This document shows, in pieces, positions 37,157 to 50,024 of a DNA stretch of 64,000 nt; within the stretch, counting starts at the first letter, position 1; the number at the start of each line of letters is the position of its first letter. The notes under the pieces are model-generated. The model saw only the letters and a list, made by a program, of their open reading frames with translations, did no database searches and had not been told where the DNA came from. The stretch spans positions 19,056,239-19,120,238 of the forward strand of contig CM046330.1 of assembly GCA_025403435.1 (NCBI GenBank), in the 5' to 3' direction. The position numbers were made by a program, and so were the translations under genes. The stretch is from Artocarpus heterophyllus (lineage: Eukaryota > Streptophyta > Magnoliopsida > Rosales > Moraceae).

Positions 37157-37520
37157 CATGGAGGTCATCTTTGGGCTGGTAAGCTGTCTCAGCTAATAAA
37201 CATCCTTCTGCTGACAATTTCATGTCGAATCAACGAAACCTTGGTATTATGCTAGCACAGATGGGTCATCATGCTTCCGCAGCCGTGAGTTGATCTTATT
37301 TCATTTCAGAAAATCTCTAACTTCGGCATTTTTTCTGTAGTGGTTTAAAAAATTATTCTTATTCTTAATTGAATCCCCCTTGAGTTTCCAGGGTGCAGCA
37401 AGACGCTTGAACTCGCAACGAAAGAATGTGGAGATTGAATCTGTTGGAATTGCTGGAAAGCCAAATTCTCTAACATACAGTCAAAAAGTATTTCTGGTTA
37501 AAGGTAGCTTTAATGCTTAA

Positions 37521-40500
37521 CTAACAAATACCGAAGTATCAAATACCGAAGCATTTTCAGACTGTTTCAAACTCTGAAACTTAAAGATTAGATGTCTAAA
37601 CATGAAGCTCGAAGAAAAATATTTTATCAAATTTGTGTCTGCTTTAAGGCCTCACAAAATTTAATCCCCAATTAATTTCTTACCATCCAGCATCCACTCA
37701 GAGGTGATGATAATCTATGCAAGGCAAAAAAAAAACAAAAAAAAGATCCATTTTGCTAAGTGCCAACAGGGGAACAACCGCCACAATTAATGTAAAAAGT
37801 TGCCCCCAAATAAAATATAAAAAAACCACTTGGTTTCTTGACAAAATTTATCAGCTCTTTTTCAACAAGTCCCACTGCTTTTAGTTTATGGGAGATGTTC
37901 ATGTAATGCCCCCAAAGTAAAGGCCATCTACGTCTACAAAACCAATTAAAAGCTTTCAAAATTTCCCGCAAATAAAAAGATGAGATAAGGCCATGCAACT
38001 CCAACTAAAGCACCATTAATTCATTTACAACTCCTCCTGAAAAGACAAGATTAAAGAAAGGAACTGATTTTTATACGCAAACAGAAGCTTTTTTTGAGAA
38101 TCCCTTTTAACATCTCATCCTTCCAACAATACATGTTCATCGCATACAATTTTGCTCTTCATTCCTAATGTCAAATCCTCCGTTCTATTATATATGGTGG
38201 ACACACATATAAGAATCTATATCCAGATTTGTGGTGTCAAGAATCTTTGTTGATTTAACTAATAAAGAAACTAAAAAACCATTCAGGCTTTTAAGAACAT
38301 CTAAGGCTCCACCTCTCTCCACTCCATTCTCTTCTAAACAAACTAAGCAATCATTCGATCCATGTAAAAGGAAAACATTGAATATTTAAAAAGCATAGCA
38401 AGACATATCTTCCCCTATTGAAAAATTTCTCAAAAACTATTATCCACATTATATGTTCGCCTAATTTGTTACATCAAATTTAATGTCAACCAGTGAAACT
38501 AACGCAAATGAAATGCATAAAGGCGTATGTAGGCTAACCAAAATAGATAAAGGCATAGTACCGAAATGAAATAGACTGACCGTGAAAGCTGGAGGCTGAT
38601 ATAATGTTCACAATATGTATGTAGGCTGTAGCTAAAAAATTTCTAAGATGGTATACCTCTAAAGTTCAAACAAAAATTAATATGTGAAAAAGACCCCAAA
38701 GTTATGATTTTTATAAAGTATTATAATATTAATAAAAAACAGTCTTAATTCGTCCAAAAGCAATTGGGTTTCCTCACTAAAAAAATTAAAAAAAAATTAA
38801 TAAAAAAGACCAAGAAGTTTTGTCTATGAAGTGTGCTCATAAAATATAACGTCTTAATTTCTCGCCACTAATCAGGTTTAAGCTAATCTAGAGAGCACGA
38901 AGCACATAGGAAAACCCAAAAAGAGTACTATAAACTAAGGAAATTTCACCCCAAGGCCAATATGTGGATCGGATTTTTTTCAATAAAGATTCTGAAGAGC
39001 AATAAATTATTAATTTTCTCTGTACAAGGATAAGAAGCTAAATAAATTTGATCTATTTCCTATCCCATACCAGCACAACTTTCAATTAGCAACTTGTAAT
39101 TTTATCCCGTAAAAAAACTTGTAATTTTGTAAATAATAACAATATCAAAAATGGCATTTTGAGAAAGCGAAAGAGGAAGAAAAAGATCAAGAAGTCACCA
39201 AAATGCTTCCTGTTTTAGTTCAACAATCAACATTCAAGTAAATCGGAAGCAGCAATAATAATAATCAGCAAAACAACAAAAAAATAACTCGCTTAAGTAC
39301 CTTTTAGTTCAATGGTTAGTTTAGATTAAAGACTTGTCCTTCTAAATCAAAGCACCCAAATGATAGTAAAAAAAGGCACGACATAGCAGCCAAAAGATGA
39401 ATGACATAGTGAAAGAAAACAAGCTTATAATGGAATGAAGTTTGTTTAATAAAAAAGCCAAAGCATCGGTCATATCATTGGTTCTATGTAGAATAATAAA
39501 TCTTTCTGTAAATCTGTTTAGCCCCACCCATCAATTCCTAAAACCCAGTTAATGAAAAGTTGACTTTCGGCCAATATAACTATGATTGTGATTCACTGAG
39601 TAGTTTAAAATAAATTATATGGATACCAACTTTCGAACCTGTAGGAACACTAACCAAATCCAAATCAACAATCTCCACAAATACACTAGAACCTAAAATG
39701 ATCATGAAAAACTCAACCCATAATCACAAAGGGGAAAACCAATGATTATATATAAAAAATAAAAGGTACCACACAATTCATCAAATACTCAACCCAAAAT
39801 CACAAGGAAATAAAACATTGATTGTTGGTCAAATAAAAACAAAAAACAAAAAACAAAAAAAAGAACACAACAAACAATTAATCGAGAACCATGAAAACAA
39901 AAATGCAAAGAAATATATTAATATGAAACAAGAGACTTACCTGCATCAAAAGGAACAAAAGCTACATATGATCAAAGCCACCTAAAAAGAGAGTCGTTCG
40001 TTTTTTTTTTTTTTTTTATTCCGGTGGAGGGGGAAAAAGTCAGATGAATAAAACACCCTTCCAAAAAAAGAGAGTTATTATTATTATTATGGGCAGACTC
40101 CATCCGATCCTTAATCATTTTCCTTCATCAATGGCTTCCTTTCAAAAGTCCACATCGATACCACGTAAAACAAAAAATTAACGATATAAAGTTGGAGAAA
40201 TCAACTACATCAAATTAGTTTTACAAAAATCACAATGGTCAAGAAACCCCCTCAAAAATGGAGAAAGCTTCTCTTCTTTCTTTCCATTTTTTGGGCAAAG
40301 GCCATACCCACAATAATTTTCCTTTCCAGTTAATTGCCTTCTTTCACAAACTCACATAGGGATAGAGAAACCAACATAAGACGAATACGTTGATAGGAAG
40401 GGCAAATGGAAGAGGAGTCACCACCAACATAAAAAAGAGAAGAGAATAAGGATGACAGGAGGAAAGAGACGCGTTAAGCAAAAAAACTGGGGCAAGAAGC

Positions 40501-40600
40501 CGGAAAGCAAGGAAGAAGAAACAATGGAGAGCAAGTAAGAAAAGGAAAAAAAAAAGAAACGTTTCGTCGTTTCCTTAATCCTGGGTTTTTAACGTTAAAA
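37521..40600 (-). other. Non-coding stretch, possible spliced minus-strand transcript
   Basis: On the minus strand a pyrimidine-rich block at 40600-39941 ends at a textbook plant donor GATGCAG|GTAAGT (39941/39940). A good acceptor CTTGTCTTTTCAG lies at about 38049-38037. Downstream there is a short open frame (38004-37756, 82 codons) that I do not recognise. No domain is seen. It could be a decayed gene or a non-coding transcript unit. Confidence 0.3.
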
Positions 40601-40624
40601 GCACGTTCTCGTTTTGTACGTGTT

Positions 40625-41100
40625 AAAGATATATAAAGTGCCTAATCTTTAATTTATCCTCTTTGACAAGTAAATTAAAAATCTTGATAAGTATTTGTTC
40701 ATTATGATGCTTCATTCAAAATATAATGATAAACAATTATCATATAAAATACAAATATAGTGCTTAAATTTTTTTCATTTATCTGTCGCAATTTTTGTTA
40801 GATATATGAAGCGGCTAATGTTTAATTTATCCTCTTCGACAAGTATAATTAAAAATATCGAGAAGTATTTGTTTATTACGGTGTTTTATTCAAAATATAA
40901 TGATAAATAATTATCATTTGAAGCATAAATATAATGCTTAAACTTTTTTCAGAAGAATGTTAATTAATGTTTAATTTATTCTCTTTGACAAATATCATTA
41001 AAAATATTGACAAGTATTGGTTTATTACGATGTTTCATTCAAAATATGATGATAAACAATCATAATAGGAAATATAAATATAATGCTCAAACTTTATTTA
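40625..41100. repeat. Three-copy tandem repeat, about 150-173 bp per unit
   Basis: The phrase TAATSTTTAATTTATYCTC starts at 40643, 40816 and 40965, each followed by a similar series: GACAAGTA, AAAAATAT, AAGTATT, TTCAAAATATAATGATAAAC and AATATAATGCTTAAAC. The units have diverged by roughly 15%. No function is evident. Confidence 0.85.
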
Positions 41101-41571
41101 TAATAATGTCAAATAGTCAAATTAAGAATTCACACAGATTGCCTTATAAACATCCTATTCTAACAGGTATTTAACCGTGCTTTTTGATACACTCACTTTT
41201 GTTCTATTTAAGTAAATGATATATTCTTTTAAGCATTTAAGGATGTCACAAATACATATGATTTGTGAGATTAAAACAGTTCATTAAGTACTCATCAATT
41301 ATGACAGATTTGGATAATACATTTTCTTGCATTTAAAGATGTGACACACACATATTATGTTATGAAGGGAGGAAATCATTTAGCTCGTGTTTCTTGAGAT
41401 GTATCTCCGTATAGTTTCTATGATTCTTTTGTTCTATTCGGTAAATTTGAATTAAGTATTTTTATAATAACTTCAATGAATTTCATGATGTAATAGGTAA
41501 GTTTAAGACTAGAATTAAAGTCTTAGCTAATGAGGTTCAACGATGCTATGTTAATTTTATATTATAAATTA

Positions 41572-41665
41572 TGGTTATTTATGTTTTGATTGAATAGTGT
41601 GGAAATAGAATTCTTAGATAACAATCATAATGGTTATTTATATTTTGATTGAATAGTGTGGCGGA
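41572..41665. repeat. Short direct repeat, period 59 bp
   Basis: TGGTTATTTATGTTTTGATT at 41572 returns as TGGTTATTTATATTTTGATT at 41631, each followed by GAATAGTGTGG. It lies at the 5' edge of the LINE remnant and may reflect its insertion or an earlier slippage. Confidence 0.75.
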
Positions 41666-42127
41666 AGCTCTAGCAATTCGTTTGGGTTTAGTAACTGCTT
41701 GAAACATGGGGACATCTGTTGTCATTTGTAAGAGTGATTCTCTTATTGCAATTAAGTGCCTAAACAGCCATATTGATAGCTTTCTCAAGTGTTTTTTTTC
41801 CAAGATGTTGCCTTCGTTTGGATTGTTGGAGACCTTAATTTTGTTGCGCATCATTTGGCAAAATGGTCTAGTATTTATAGTCAGTTTGGTTTTCATAAGG
41901 TTCCCACGCTGCCTTCTTTTGTTCTTAGGGCTAAGGTGGAGTGTCCTCCAGTTCTTAGTGCCCAGTTGTGTCTGTTTTGTTTGCTCTTCAGTTTGTTTGG
42001 TCATTTTGTTCCCTTTGTGTTTGTTTCGTTGTTTAGCCTAGTGCTTGTTCTTGGCCTTTTTTTAAGTCTAGCTCTCTTGGTGTGAATGAAAGTTCTCTTT
42101 TAGCAAAGAAAAAAATAAAAATAAAAA
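41655..42127 (+). pseudogene. LINE 3' remnant, RNase H domain with A-rich tail
   Basis: AEALAIRLGLVTA, then SVVICKSDSLIAIKCLN, then, after a frame change at the T-run near 41790, FVWIVGDLNFVAHHLAKWS match the C-terminal RNase H-like region of plant LINE polyproteins. The remnant ends in an A-rich tail (AAAAAATAAAAATAAAAATG, 42103-42127), as expected of retroposed LINE copies. A stop lies after VTA. It is 5'-truncated and dead. Confidence 0.75.
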
Positions 42128-44080
42128 TGAGCAAATAAAAAACAAGATAGACACATGTGCACCAATAGTGAGAAGAAGCATCGGTAGGAATATTAAAAAA
42201 TTTAGATACACGAGGTTAGCGTCTCGATAAAAGAAGTTTTAAAACTAAAACAAATCTTATCGTTGACAAGGGTTTGACTAATATTTCTCTCATATGAGGA
42301 TTCAAATCTTTGACTCATGTGGACTCTAAAATGAAAATTTGAAGGAAAAAATTATAGTATAATAGTAATATGTTTAGCAAGAGTGGATTTGGATGGAATG
42401 ATGCGAAGAATTTAGAAAATTTCAAACTCTAATATATGCAGATGTTCTATCATAATATAGGGTGCATTGTAAACCTGTGATATAGAACTTCCAAGAAATT
42501 CCAGATGAAGTCAATAACCACAATGTTTTTTGCAACTTCTACATGTGCTTTATGCCAACGCTTTACACAAACAAAACACTTCAGCGATACAACCTCTGAC
42601 GGTAATCTGAACACAAAATGCTCATCTTGGGTTTCGTTCGATCTGACGTAAAACGAATGTTCTTACATGCAGTCTGTAGCCTTACTCAAATCAAAAGCAA
42701 AAATTGTCACTCATAGAGTGAAGCTTCTTCAAGAATATTTCTTTATCTCCTTATGAAACGTGACAATGTTACTCTTGAAAATCACATATTCGAAAAGAGC
42801 AGGAGAACATGACACTCTCCTCTATTCTTCATGCAATGCTTGAAACATTAAGCAAAAGATGCAGCATATGCTATAGGAAATACGAACAACATATGTGCAG
42901 ATAAGATACTATAAACTTTGCGTTGTTGAATATATAATACATTATATTTTGACTTGAAAATATCATTCTTATCATAGCACCATAAAGAGGTTGAGGGGTT
43001 ACAGGTAGAAGCCTTGTCCGCTTTACAAAAAACTTGAAAATATCTATAGAATTAATCGTAGAATTGGAAGAAGTACTGAGACTCCTGCTGGTATAGCTGA
43101 TGACATTGAAACTAATGATCTTAAAGTAGAAGAAAAATCTGGTACATTTATGGTCAACCAATCATCAAGTGCTAACTCAATTAAATCATCACGTCAATAT
43201 ATATATATATATGAGGAAGTGAGGACTTGAAGAAACTACATAAAATGATAAATGAGTCAAATTTACATGTAGAGATGATAGTTCTATACGTAGTGGATGA
43301 CATAAGGAAGAAAGATCGTCATCATAATTTCATATGGGATGAAATAAAAAAGATATTCTCGTTGATTATCAGATTGGGGCATTAAAAATCTTATTGTTGA
43401 AGAGCCGTGAAATGTTAATGTCTTCAAAGCTTTGGATGATTCAAAAAAATTGAATTGGGTAAGATCATTCTTGCGAAGATATAAGAAATGAAACTTATTA
43501 ACTCTTGTTTGTGTGACGAATTTGTTATCCTCGTACTTATAAAATAACTTTGGTACTTAGTTTTGCACAAAACTTTAATCTATCATCTAATGCAATTAGT
43601 TTTGGAAAATAGTTATATACCTATTTTGTATTTTGTGGTGATTGACAATTTAGATAATATGGATGATATATTTCAACTATTATATTGGAATTTTTATGTA
43701 TGCGAATTTGAATTACTTGAATTAATAGATTTTTTATTTAATATGTAAAAAAACAAAATTAAGTACTCATTTGAGCCATTAGATTTTACATTTATTTGTT
43801 TTACATATTTATCAATTTAATATTATTTTTTATTTTGTGTGCAAGATTAAAAATTATTTAATTTAGAAATGATGTCAATTTAAAATTTAATCCTAATTTA
43901 AGACTACAACATTAATCATAAGATACGATTAATCAAAATCCAATCTTATCCTTATTAATGCACTTTAATTCAATCTCTTACAGTTATCTTATCCAAGATA
44001 TCTTATTACACCCACCAAATGAACCTTTTTAGTATTGCATGCATGCATACATACATACTTACATACATATTACAAGTATA
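42128..44080. other. AT-rich intergenic DNA
   Basis: No gene is recognised. A TA run lies at 43196-43212. The sequence just before 44030 (CACCCACCAAATGAACC) resembles a Tourist-type terminal repeat but I could not find its partner. Confidence 0.4.
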
Positions 44081-44102
44081 CATTCAGGCTCTCAAGTCAA
44101 AG

Positions 44103-44610
44103 ATGCCTTGTTGTGATCGGGAGGTTTGGTGGCTAGTGGAGATCCATGTCAGTGAGATCTGTAGGAGGATGTTGCGGTGGGAAGTGGCAGAGTCCATGGT
44201 TGACAAGACCGACAAAGGTTGTCTGTGGAAGAACGGGGTTGAGGTTGAGGGATCCAAGCCAATGGGAGGGCTCGCCGATGGGGGAGATTTGGTTCAAGTT
44301 GGGGTCAAACTGATGGCAATGAGAAGCAACAAACTAAAGAGATTGTCAGGGGAGGATGACCTTCATGCATTGGATTTGCGGCTATCGGTTACTTGGTCAG
44401 GACTCGGAAGTATATAAGTGGGGTCATCAGAAGTTTGACGATGATGAGGATCATCAAAAGCAGGCTAGAAAGTGGCGGCAAAGGGCTCTCTTTTGTCAAG
44501 AGGATATCTCTCTTGTTTTGTTCTTGTCTAGGTTTTGCTATAAATGCGACGAGGTCTTTATCACATCTGTTTCGTCTTGTGTTCATGCACATTGGCATTG
44601 TTGATGTAAT
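44103..44610 (+). other. GC-richer segment with open frames, unrecognised
   Basis: Two overlapping plus frames (to 44417, and 44356-44604) stay open through a GC-richer patch. The upper one reads MPCCDREVWWLVEIHVSEIC at its start. No domain is recognised and neither has a convincing start or splice context. It may be captured or ancient transposon sequence. Confidence 0.2.
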
Positions 44611-44784
44611 AAAGAAAGTAGTTTTCCTACTTCTAGTTTTTGTTCATATGTCACACATGTTGGCTAGTAGTGATGTGTGTAGTGATCTCCAGATATGCGA
44701 GGTCATATGTGCCCTTGATAGGAAGGGTTTGGTGTCAATCGATTGGTTTTGTTCATCAATTGTGGTAGTGTCTTGTAACAAGCT

Positions 44785-46150
44785 TGTTAGCCAAAGAATG
44801 ACTATCCAAGAGGGAGGTAAATTGGGTTTTTAAAACCTTTTACAATTATTTGAAATTTTTAGATTAAGCGGACAAAAAAAACCACGCAAATAGCAATTGC
44901 GATAAACCTCAACAAATATAAATGCGTTAAAGTAAAGAGTTAAGAATAGAGAAATACAAACGCTATTTATAGTGGTTCGGCAATATGCCTATGTCCATTA
45001 TCACCCAGCAAAGCTTGACTCAAAGCTTGACTTGACCTCTTTTACTATAATGACTGTCTTTCTAGCATAATCACTCCTTGTATAAACCGGAGACTTTTCT
45101 ATCCGAGGTTAACCACGACCTCTTACAACTGTCAATTTTACACAGATATTGGCAAACCAAAAATCCCCAAGTTATAAGCCTTAGAAATCTATCACTCAAA
45201 TTATGTTTTAATAATTTGGCTCACTCATGAGATGAACTTTCAAATAAATGATGAATACCAGGAAAGACTTAATTTGGAAGGTGTCGGTAACTCTCTGGAT
45301 AGGATATAAATTATGTAAGCTAAAGAGTATATGAGAATATAATGAAAACAACGTAAGAATGCTTACAATTAATACTTCTTTTGCTTGGTTAATGAACAAA
45401 ATAAATAGAAGCATATATATAGCCTCATTGTACTCAAAGAAGCCTTAAAATATCAATTTTGGCTCAAAATAGCTGTTGCAAATAGAGCTCTAACGTTCAA
45501 AAAACTAGCCGTTGTAGACTGACCAGAAGGCTGGAAAATGAGACTAGTAGGCCGAACTTTAAAATTTGGCCAAAATAGCTCCAACGATCATCTAACCAGC
45601 AGGCCGCCACAAGGTAACTAGCAGGCCTGTCTAATGAGATCGATAGGGCATCCAAAGCATGATAAAAATCATGCTTTTGTGATGTTTAATCAGCAAGTCG
45701 ATGAGGATTGCTGATAGGTCAGTAGAAAGTTAGAAAAACCAGCTCTTTGTCCTATGTAATCGGTAGGCCAGTCTTATTGGACAGGGCGTCCTAAATACTT
45801 GTTCTAAAAATGCAGTTTTTATAAAGCTATGATAGAAAAAATTGTGTGCATTGTAAGTATGCATTTTAGATACAAGGTACAGTATAAAAATATTTTGTTA
45901 ATTAAAAGCATTTAAGAAAAATATTTTTACATGTTTAAAAACATATGCGTCTTTTAAAACTTTTATGAATGTAAGTGTATGAGTGTGACTTAAGCTTGCA
46001 TAATCCATACTATCTAGAAATATTTCGTACTTAGAAGACAGGAAATAAAACAATTGTTCTTCAAGTCTTTATGAATTCTTCTTCTTCATAATCTACATAT
46101 TGCTTCCAATACTTGATTGTTCTTGATATTTGAATTGCTCTATTCTAACA
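44785..46150 (-). mobile_element. Probable Copia-type solo LTR
   Basis: The segment is bounded by TGTTAGCCAAAG and TTCTAACA, i.e. TG..CA ends with a short inverted repeat. On the minus strand it has a TATA-like box (GCTATATATATGC, about 45411-45423) and ends with TTTACCTCCCTCTTGG, similar to the CACCCCCCTCT sequence found at LTR/leader junctions of many plant Copia elements. A clear 5 bp target duplication is not visible (AAGCT versus TGCTA). It contains a cluster of AGGCCG motifs at 45515-45775. Confidence 0.5.
45515..45775. repeat. Cluster of CAGGCCG-type motifs in the Copia-like LTR
   Basis: Copies include ACTAGTAGGCCGAAC, ACCAGCAGGCCGCC, ACTAGCAGGCCTGTC, ATCAGCAAGTCGATG and ATCGGTAGGCCAGTC, about 20-40 bp apart. 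Similar motifs occur in Gypsy LTRs at 3515-3740, 47735-47905 and 50025-50110. Confidence 0.6.
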
Positions 46151-47378
46151 TGCTACATTAGCAATACTCAAGAAAACAATTAACCATTTTGTATTATATA
46201 ATTAAAAATTGTTTTGTTATCATCAAAACCAAATTAAATTAACTTAATGAAATCTTGGAGCCAATAGAGCCGTTGTTGAGCTCAATTTTATATGTCGAGT
46301 GAGTTCTTTCTCTTTGGGCCTTAATGCTTGTATTCTACTCTTTTGCTTCATCCATCTTTACAAATGGATCCAATGTACATTTGGTGTCAAATTTGCATAT
46401 AGTGGTGGTCATATGCAACTATATTTGTACTATTTTTAATTTAAATGAAGTTTCATTTCCAAAAAAATTATTTTTTTCAAAGCTGTCACAATTAATTTTT
46501 TGACAACTAAAGCAAATAGTTATTACACATTACTTATCTTAATAATAAAAATAAATATTTACATGTGCAGCTAATATCCATGCTGTTATATGAATTATTC
46601 ATGAAACTAATATATCAGTGTTGACAATAATCCTATGTTGTCAAGCTTTAATAGCAAAAAGTTGAGAAAGAGTGTCATCCTCAGGGGATGCTATCTACTT
46701 CTTACTAAGTATTGTAATTAAAACAATCTCACTTAGCAAAACAAGCAATGGTATAGAGGTCTAGAGGTTTCGATTTCACCTAGCCATCAACTATGCCTTT
46801 TATTGTCAATTTATTTCTAATTAATATTTCTAGTTTATTAATCAAGAACCCTAATTTATTCAATCCCCCTCTCTTAAGTGCCGAGTGAAAATTTTACTAA
46901 TAACCAATTTCGATATTCTATAAAAATAAAATTATCAAGAATTCATTAAAATCTAAGCTTCTTTAAAATAGCCATAAAGGAATTATAGGCCTCTCGAACT
47001 TAATAAAATCCAAGGTCATATTATCCAATGATCACATCTAAAATTTCTGCTCTTGAGTGTCGAGTTGTAAATGCTAAATCATCCAATTCTTGGCCAATAA
47101 ATTAAAAGCATTAAGAAGAATATATTATAAATAAGCTGAAGGAAACTATATTAAAAATAATTAGATAGCAAAAGACATGGTATCTGGCATAGGCTAACCT
47201 TTAGAAAAAAGACAATTAGTTCATGATAAAATAAAATAAACCCTAATAAGCTTCTTAAACATGAACAAAGGAAGAAAGAAAACTAGGGTTGAAGATGATA
47301 AATGCTTCCGTCTCTCGACTTCATAGGCTTCTTCTCCCTCATTGGGTTGTTCATTGGAAATCATGAGTGCACAATATC
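46151..47378. other. Non-coding DNA, possibly decayed retroelement leader
   Basis: Contains stretches such as TCAATCCCCCTCTCTTAAGTG and CGAGTTGTAAATGC that look like untranslated parts of plant retroelements, and probably continues at 50365-50545 and 51541-52600 on the other side of later insertions. No gene is recognised. The assignment is a guess from style. Confidence 0.25.
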
Positions 47379-47734
47379 ATATATGAAACGCCCCTTAAAT
47401 CGGATGCCATAGATGTCGTTACATACATACGTTCGTACTTGTTTAAACTTTAAACATATAAATAATATCAAACTTAAACCGTACTATTGATTTTAAAAGT
47501 ATTTAAACTTACATTACCAGGATCCATTCATACGTCAATTTTTTTTTTAACTTATCATTGTTTAGAATAACAATGTTTAACTTAATTCCATAACATAATT
47601 TATTGAATAATACTTAAATTAATCATAAACTTATTTCATAATATAGGTTTATCGAATTGTAAAATCAGGACTTATAAAAATATCACATTAAATCTCTTTG
47701 ATCATTACATCATTTGAAATCCACTTATTCCCAC

Positions 47735-47905
47735 AGTTCGGCAGGCCGAACTTGGGACTTCGACAGGCCGAACATCATCGGCAGGCCGGCAGAGGCTTTG
47801 CAATTCGGACCAAAAATTCATCCATGTTCGGTAGACCGAAAAATTAGATCGGCAGGCCGAACTTCTGGTCTTCGACAGGCTAGCCACAGAGTTCGGCAGG
47901 CCATC
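47735..47905. repeat. Cluster of dyad motifs AGTTCGGC-AG-GCCGAACT
   Basis: The first copy (47735-47752) is a perfect inverted repeat of 8 bp arms around AG. Six further imperfect copies follow within 170 bp (for example CGACAGGCCGAAC, CGGCAGGCCGGC and TTCGGTAGACCGAA). The dyad symmetry would allow a short hairpin or a dimeric protein site; neither is shown. Confidence 0.7.
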
Positions 47906-50024
47906 CGAGACCAAATTCCCTTAGAAAACTTAATTTAAAACATACTAACTTTACGTAAAATATAGCGGAAGTTCATAATTCATTAAAAATGATAAAATAT
48001 CTTATAAAACCATAATATAAGTATTCTTAAAACTTAACATAAAAATATATGTTCAAAATATAAAACTTGATTAAATCATAAAATCGTTTTTCTTGGCGTG
48101 CCTCTGGTTACAATTCATCGTTCATGATGCTCACACGCCTTCCCATGTCCTCCTCCTAGTCCATGATTTTCTTACCCTTATCTACAACATGACATATAAC
48201 AATATTAAGCTAATGCTTAGTAAGTACATATATTCTCACAATTTAAAACATTTCATAAACGTCATCATCATCATCATATCATAAAAGTGCCTTAAGCACA
48301 ATTTCATAGAAACATATCTTTCTTTACGTTGACCATTTTAAAACTTAATCCATTTTTATCTTAAGGGCCCAAGTGTTGCACTATAAACATCATCATAGGC
48401 GAGCCGTCATGAGAGGAGAAGGGTAGCTAATCCCAAACCAAACATGACATCATAACATAACATTTCATAACATTGGGTGTGCAACACTTATTAGGTGATA
48501 CATATATACATACTTTTCATTCTTTGAAACATGTCATCATCATACATGCATATCTTTAAAATCATGAAAATCTTTCATATAAAATCCTTTGAGGAAAATC
48601 ATCATGAATATCCTTGTAAACATATCATCAAACCTTGTAAAAACATGTGTCATGTTGCAGGTGAGAATGTACTTACCTTAACGATAGCTTACTTAACCTC
48701 AAAAATGCACTTGGTGACGACGCCGCGGTCTCGATGTGCTCGCTTCCTTGAGTGTTCATGTCATTTATCATTTAAAAATGCAATAGAAATCAATACTTAT
48801 AATGAAATATCCATACACATAACATTCATTCATATAATATTCACATATACATACACTCATGTATACATTCATCATATTTCAGACATATCCCATAATCATC
48901 ATCATAAAATTATCATCAAAACATGTAAACGCTATTCATAACATGCTTCCTTAAAAAAAATCAAAACATTTCATACATTGTAAACATGAAAAATCTTTTT
49001 TGAAAAACATTTTCTAATAATTTAACACACATATATTTAATTTAAAACTCCATACAATCATCATATTATCATGCATAAAATCATTTTATTATCATAAAAT
49101 CATGTAAATACATAAAACGTTTAATAAAACGAAAATCCCAAAAACAACATTATCAAAACATTTCATAATCATAAAATGCATTCATCTTGCATACTCATAC
49201 ATATGCATATTTTAACAACTTTTCATGAAAACATCATATTTACCCCTTGAATGATCATTACATTTTTATTCATAAAAATTAAACAGTAACATTACTGTGA
49301 AGGGTAGAAGACAGAAATATCCATTTTTCATAAAACTACCGAAAAGACGTGAATCGTGAAGAAACATCACACATAACATTCATGAGCATCATAATAAAAA
49401 CACAAAACAAAATACAATACCTAGAGAGGACATTGTAGACGAATTTGAGGAGGAGAATATCTTTTAAAAACACAAGAAAAACTGAGTTCTTACCTTGAAA
49501 TTTCTTTCCAAAACTCTTGATTTCACCAACAAACTTAAAAATTTTCTTTCAAATTTTACTTAGAAAATTTTCGTGAGAGAGAGAAAAGGAACTCGTGGAG
49601 AAGAGAAGAGGAAGATAGGGAAATCAGAAAATGTCTCAGAGTTTTTGAGAGAGAGAAAGCGTGAGAAGGAGAGAAAATATTAAAAGAAGAAACGTTAAAT
49701 TTTTTAACGTAACAAACACCATTGATGGGAATTCAATTCCCTTCATTAAGTCAGAAATTTTCTGACTGTTAAGGGCTGTTGGCGTGGAAGGAAAGAAGAG
49801 AAAGAAAAGGAAACCACAACACATCATCAATCTTACTATGTTTTGCCCGTTTAAAATTGGAAACCATTTAATTTGACACAAATCAATGCAAGTCAAACCC
49901 TTTAATTTCCTTAACTGATAAAAACATTCCATTATTATGCCAATTAATCACATTAATTCATCCAATTAACGTAATTAACTTAGCCATAACTCTGGAGAGA
50001 TTTTTGCTGACTGCTCGTCAGCCA

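Larger units (their letters stand above)
33936..37520 (+). pseudogene. SurE-type 5'/3'-nucleotidase pseudogene
   Basis: Seven exon-like blocks keep splice sites and SurE order: an end fragment reading VCVCAP (33940-33960); 34053-34147 (DKSLSAHSVTVLETISV); 34243-34309 (GTPVDCV, then ALSGALFSWSRPAQ after a frameshift near 34260); 34409-34451 (VISGINKGSSSGHDM); 35853-35929 (AREALI, then GVPSLCISLNW after loss of one T); 36080-36233 (SCLLNVGIPSRPLENQ region); 36555-37284; and 37392-37520 (NSQRKNVEIESVG). Functional plant SurE proteins are metal-dependent phosphatases acting on nucleoside monophosphates. Here the N-terminal NDDG metal site is missing, an exon has TAA at 37180-37182, a MITE is inserted at 36587, one base seems lost at the start of that exon, and the C-terminus is cut short. 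It cannot make an active enzyme. Confidence 0.88.

Noticed and set aside
48531..48941. 136-codon H/I/T-rich frame
   Set aside because: AT-rich LTR sequence, no coding signature, and the LTR boundaries with perfect target duplication explain the region.
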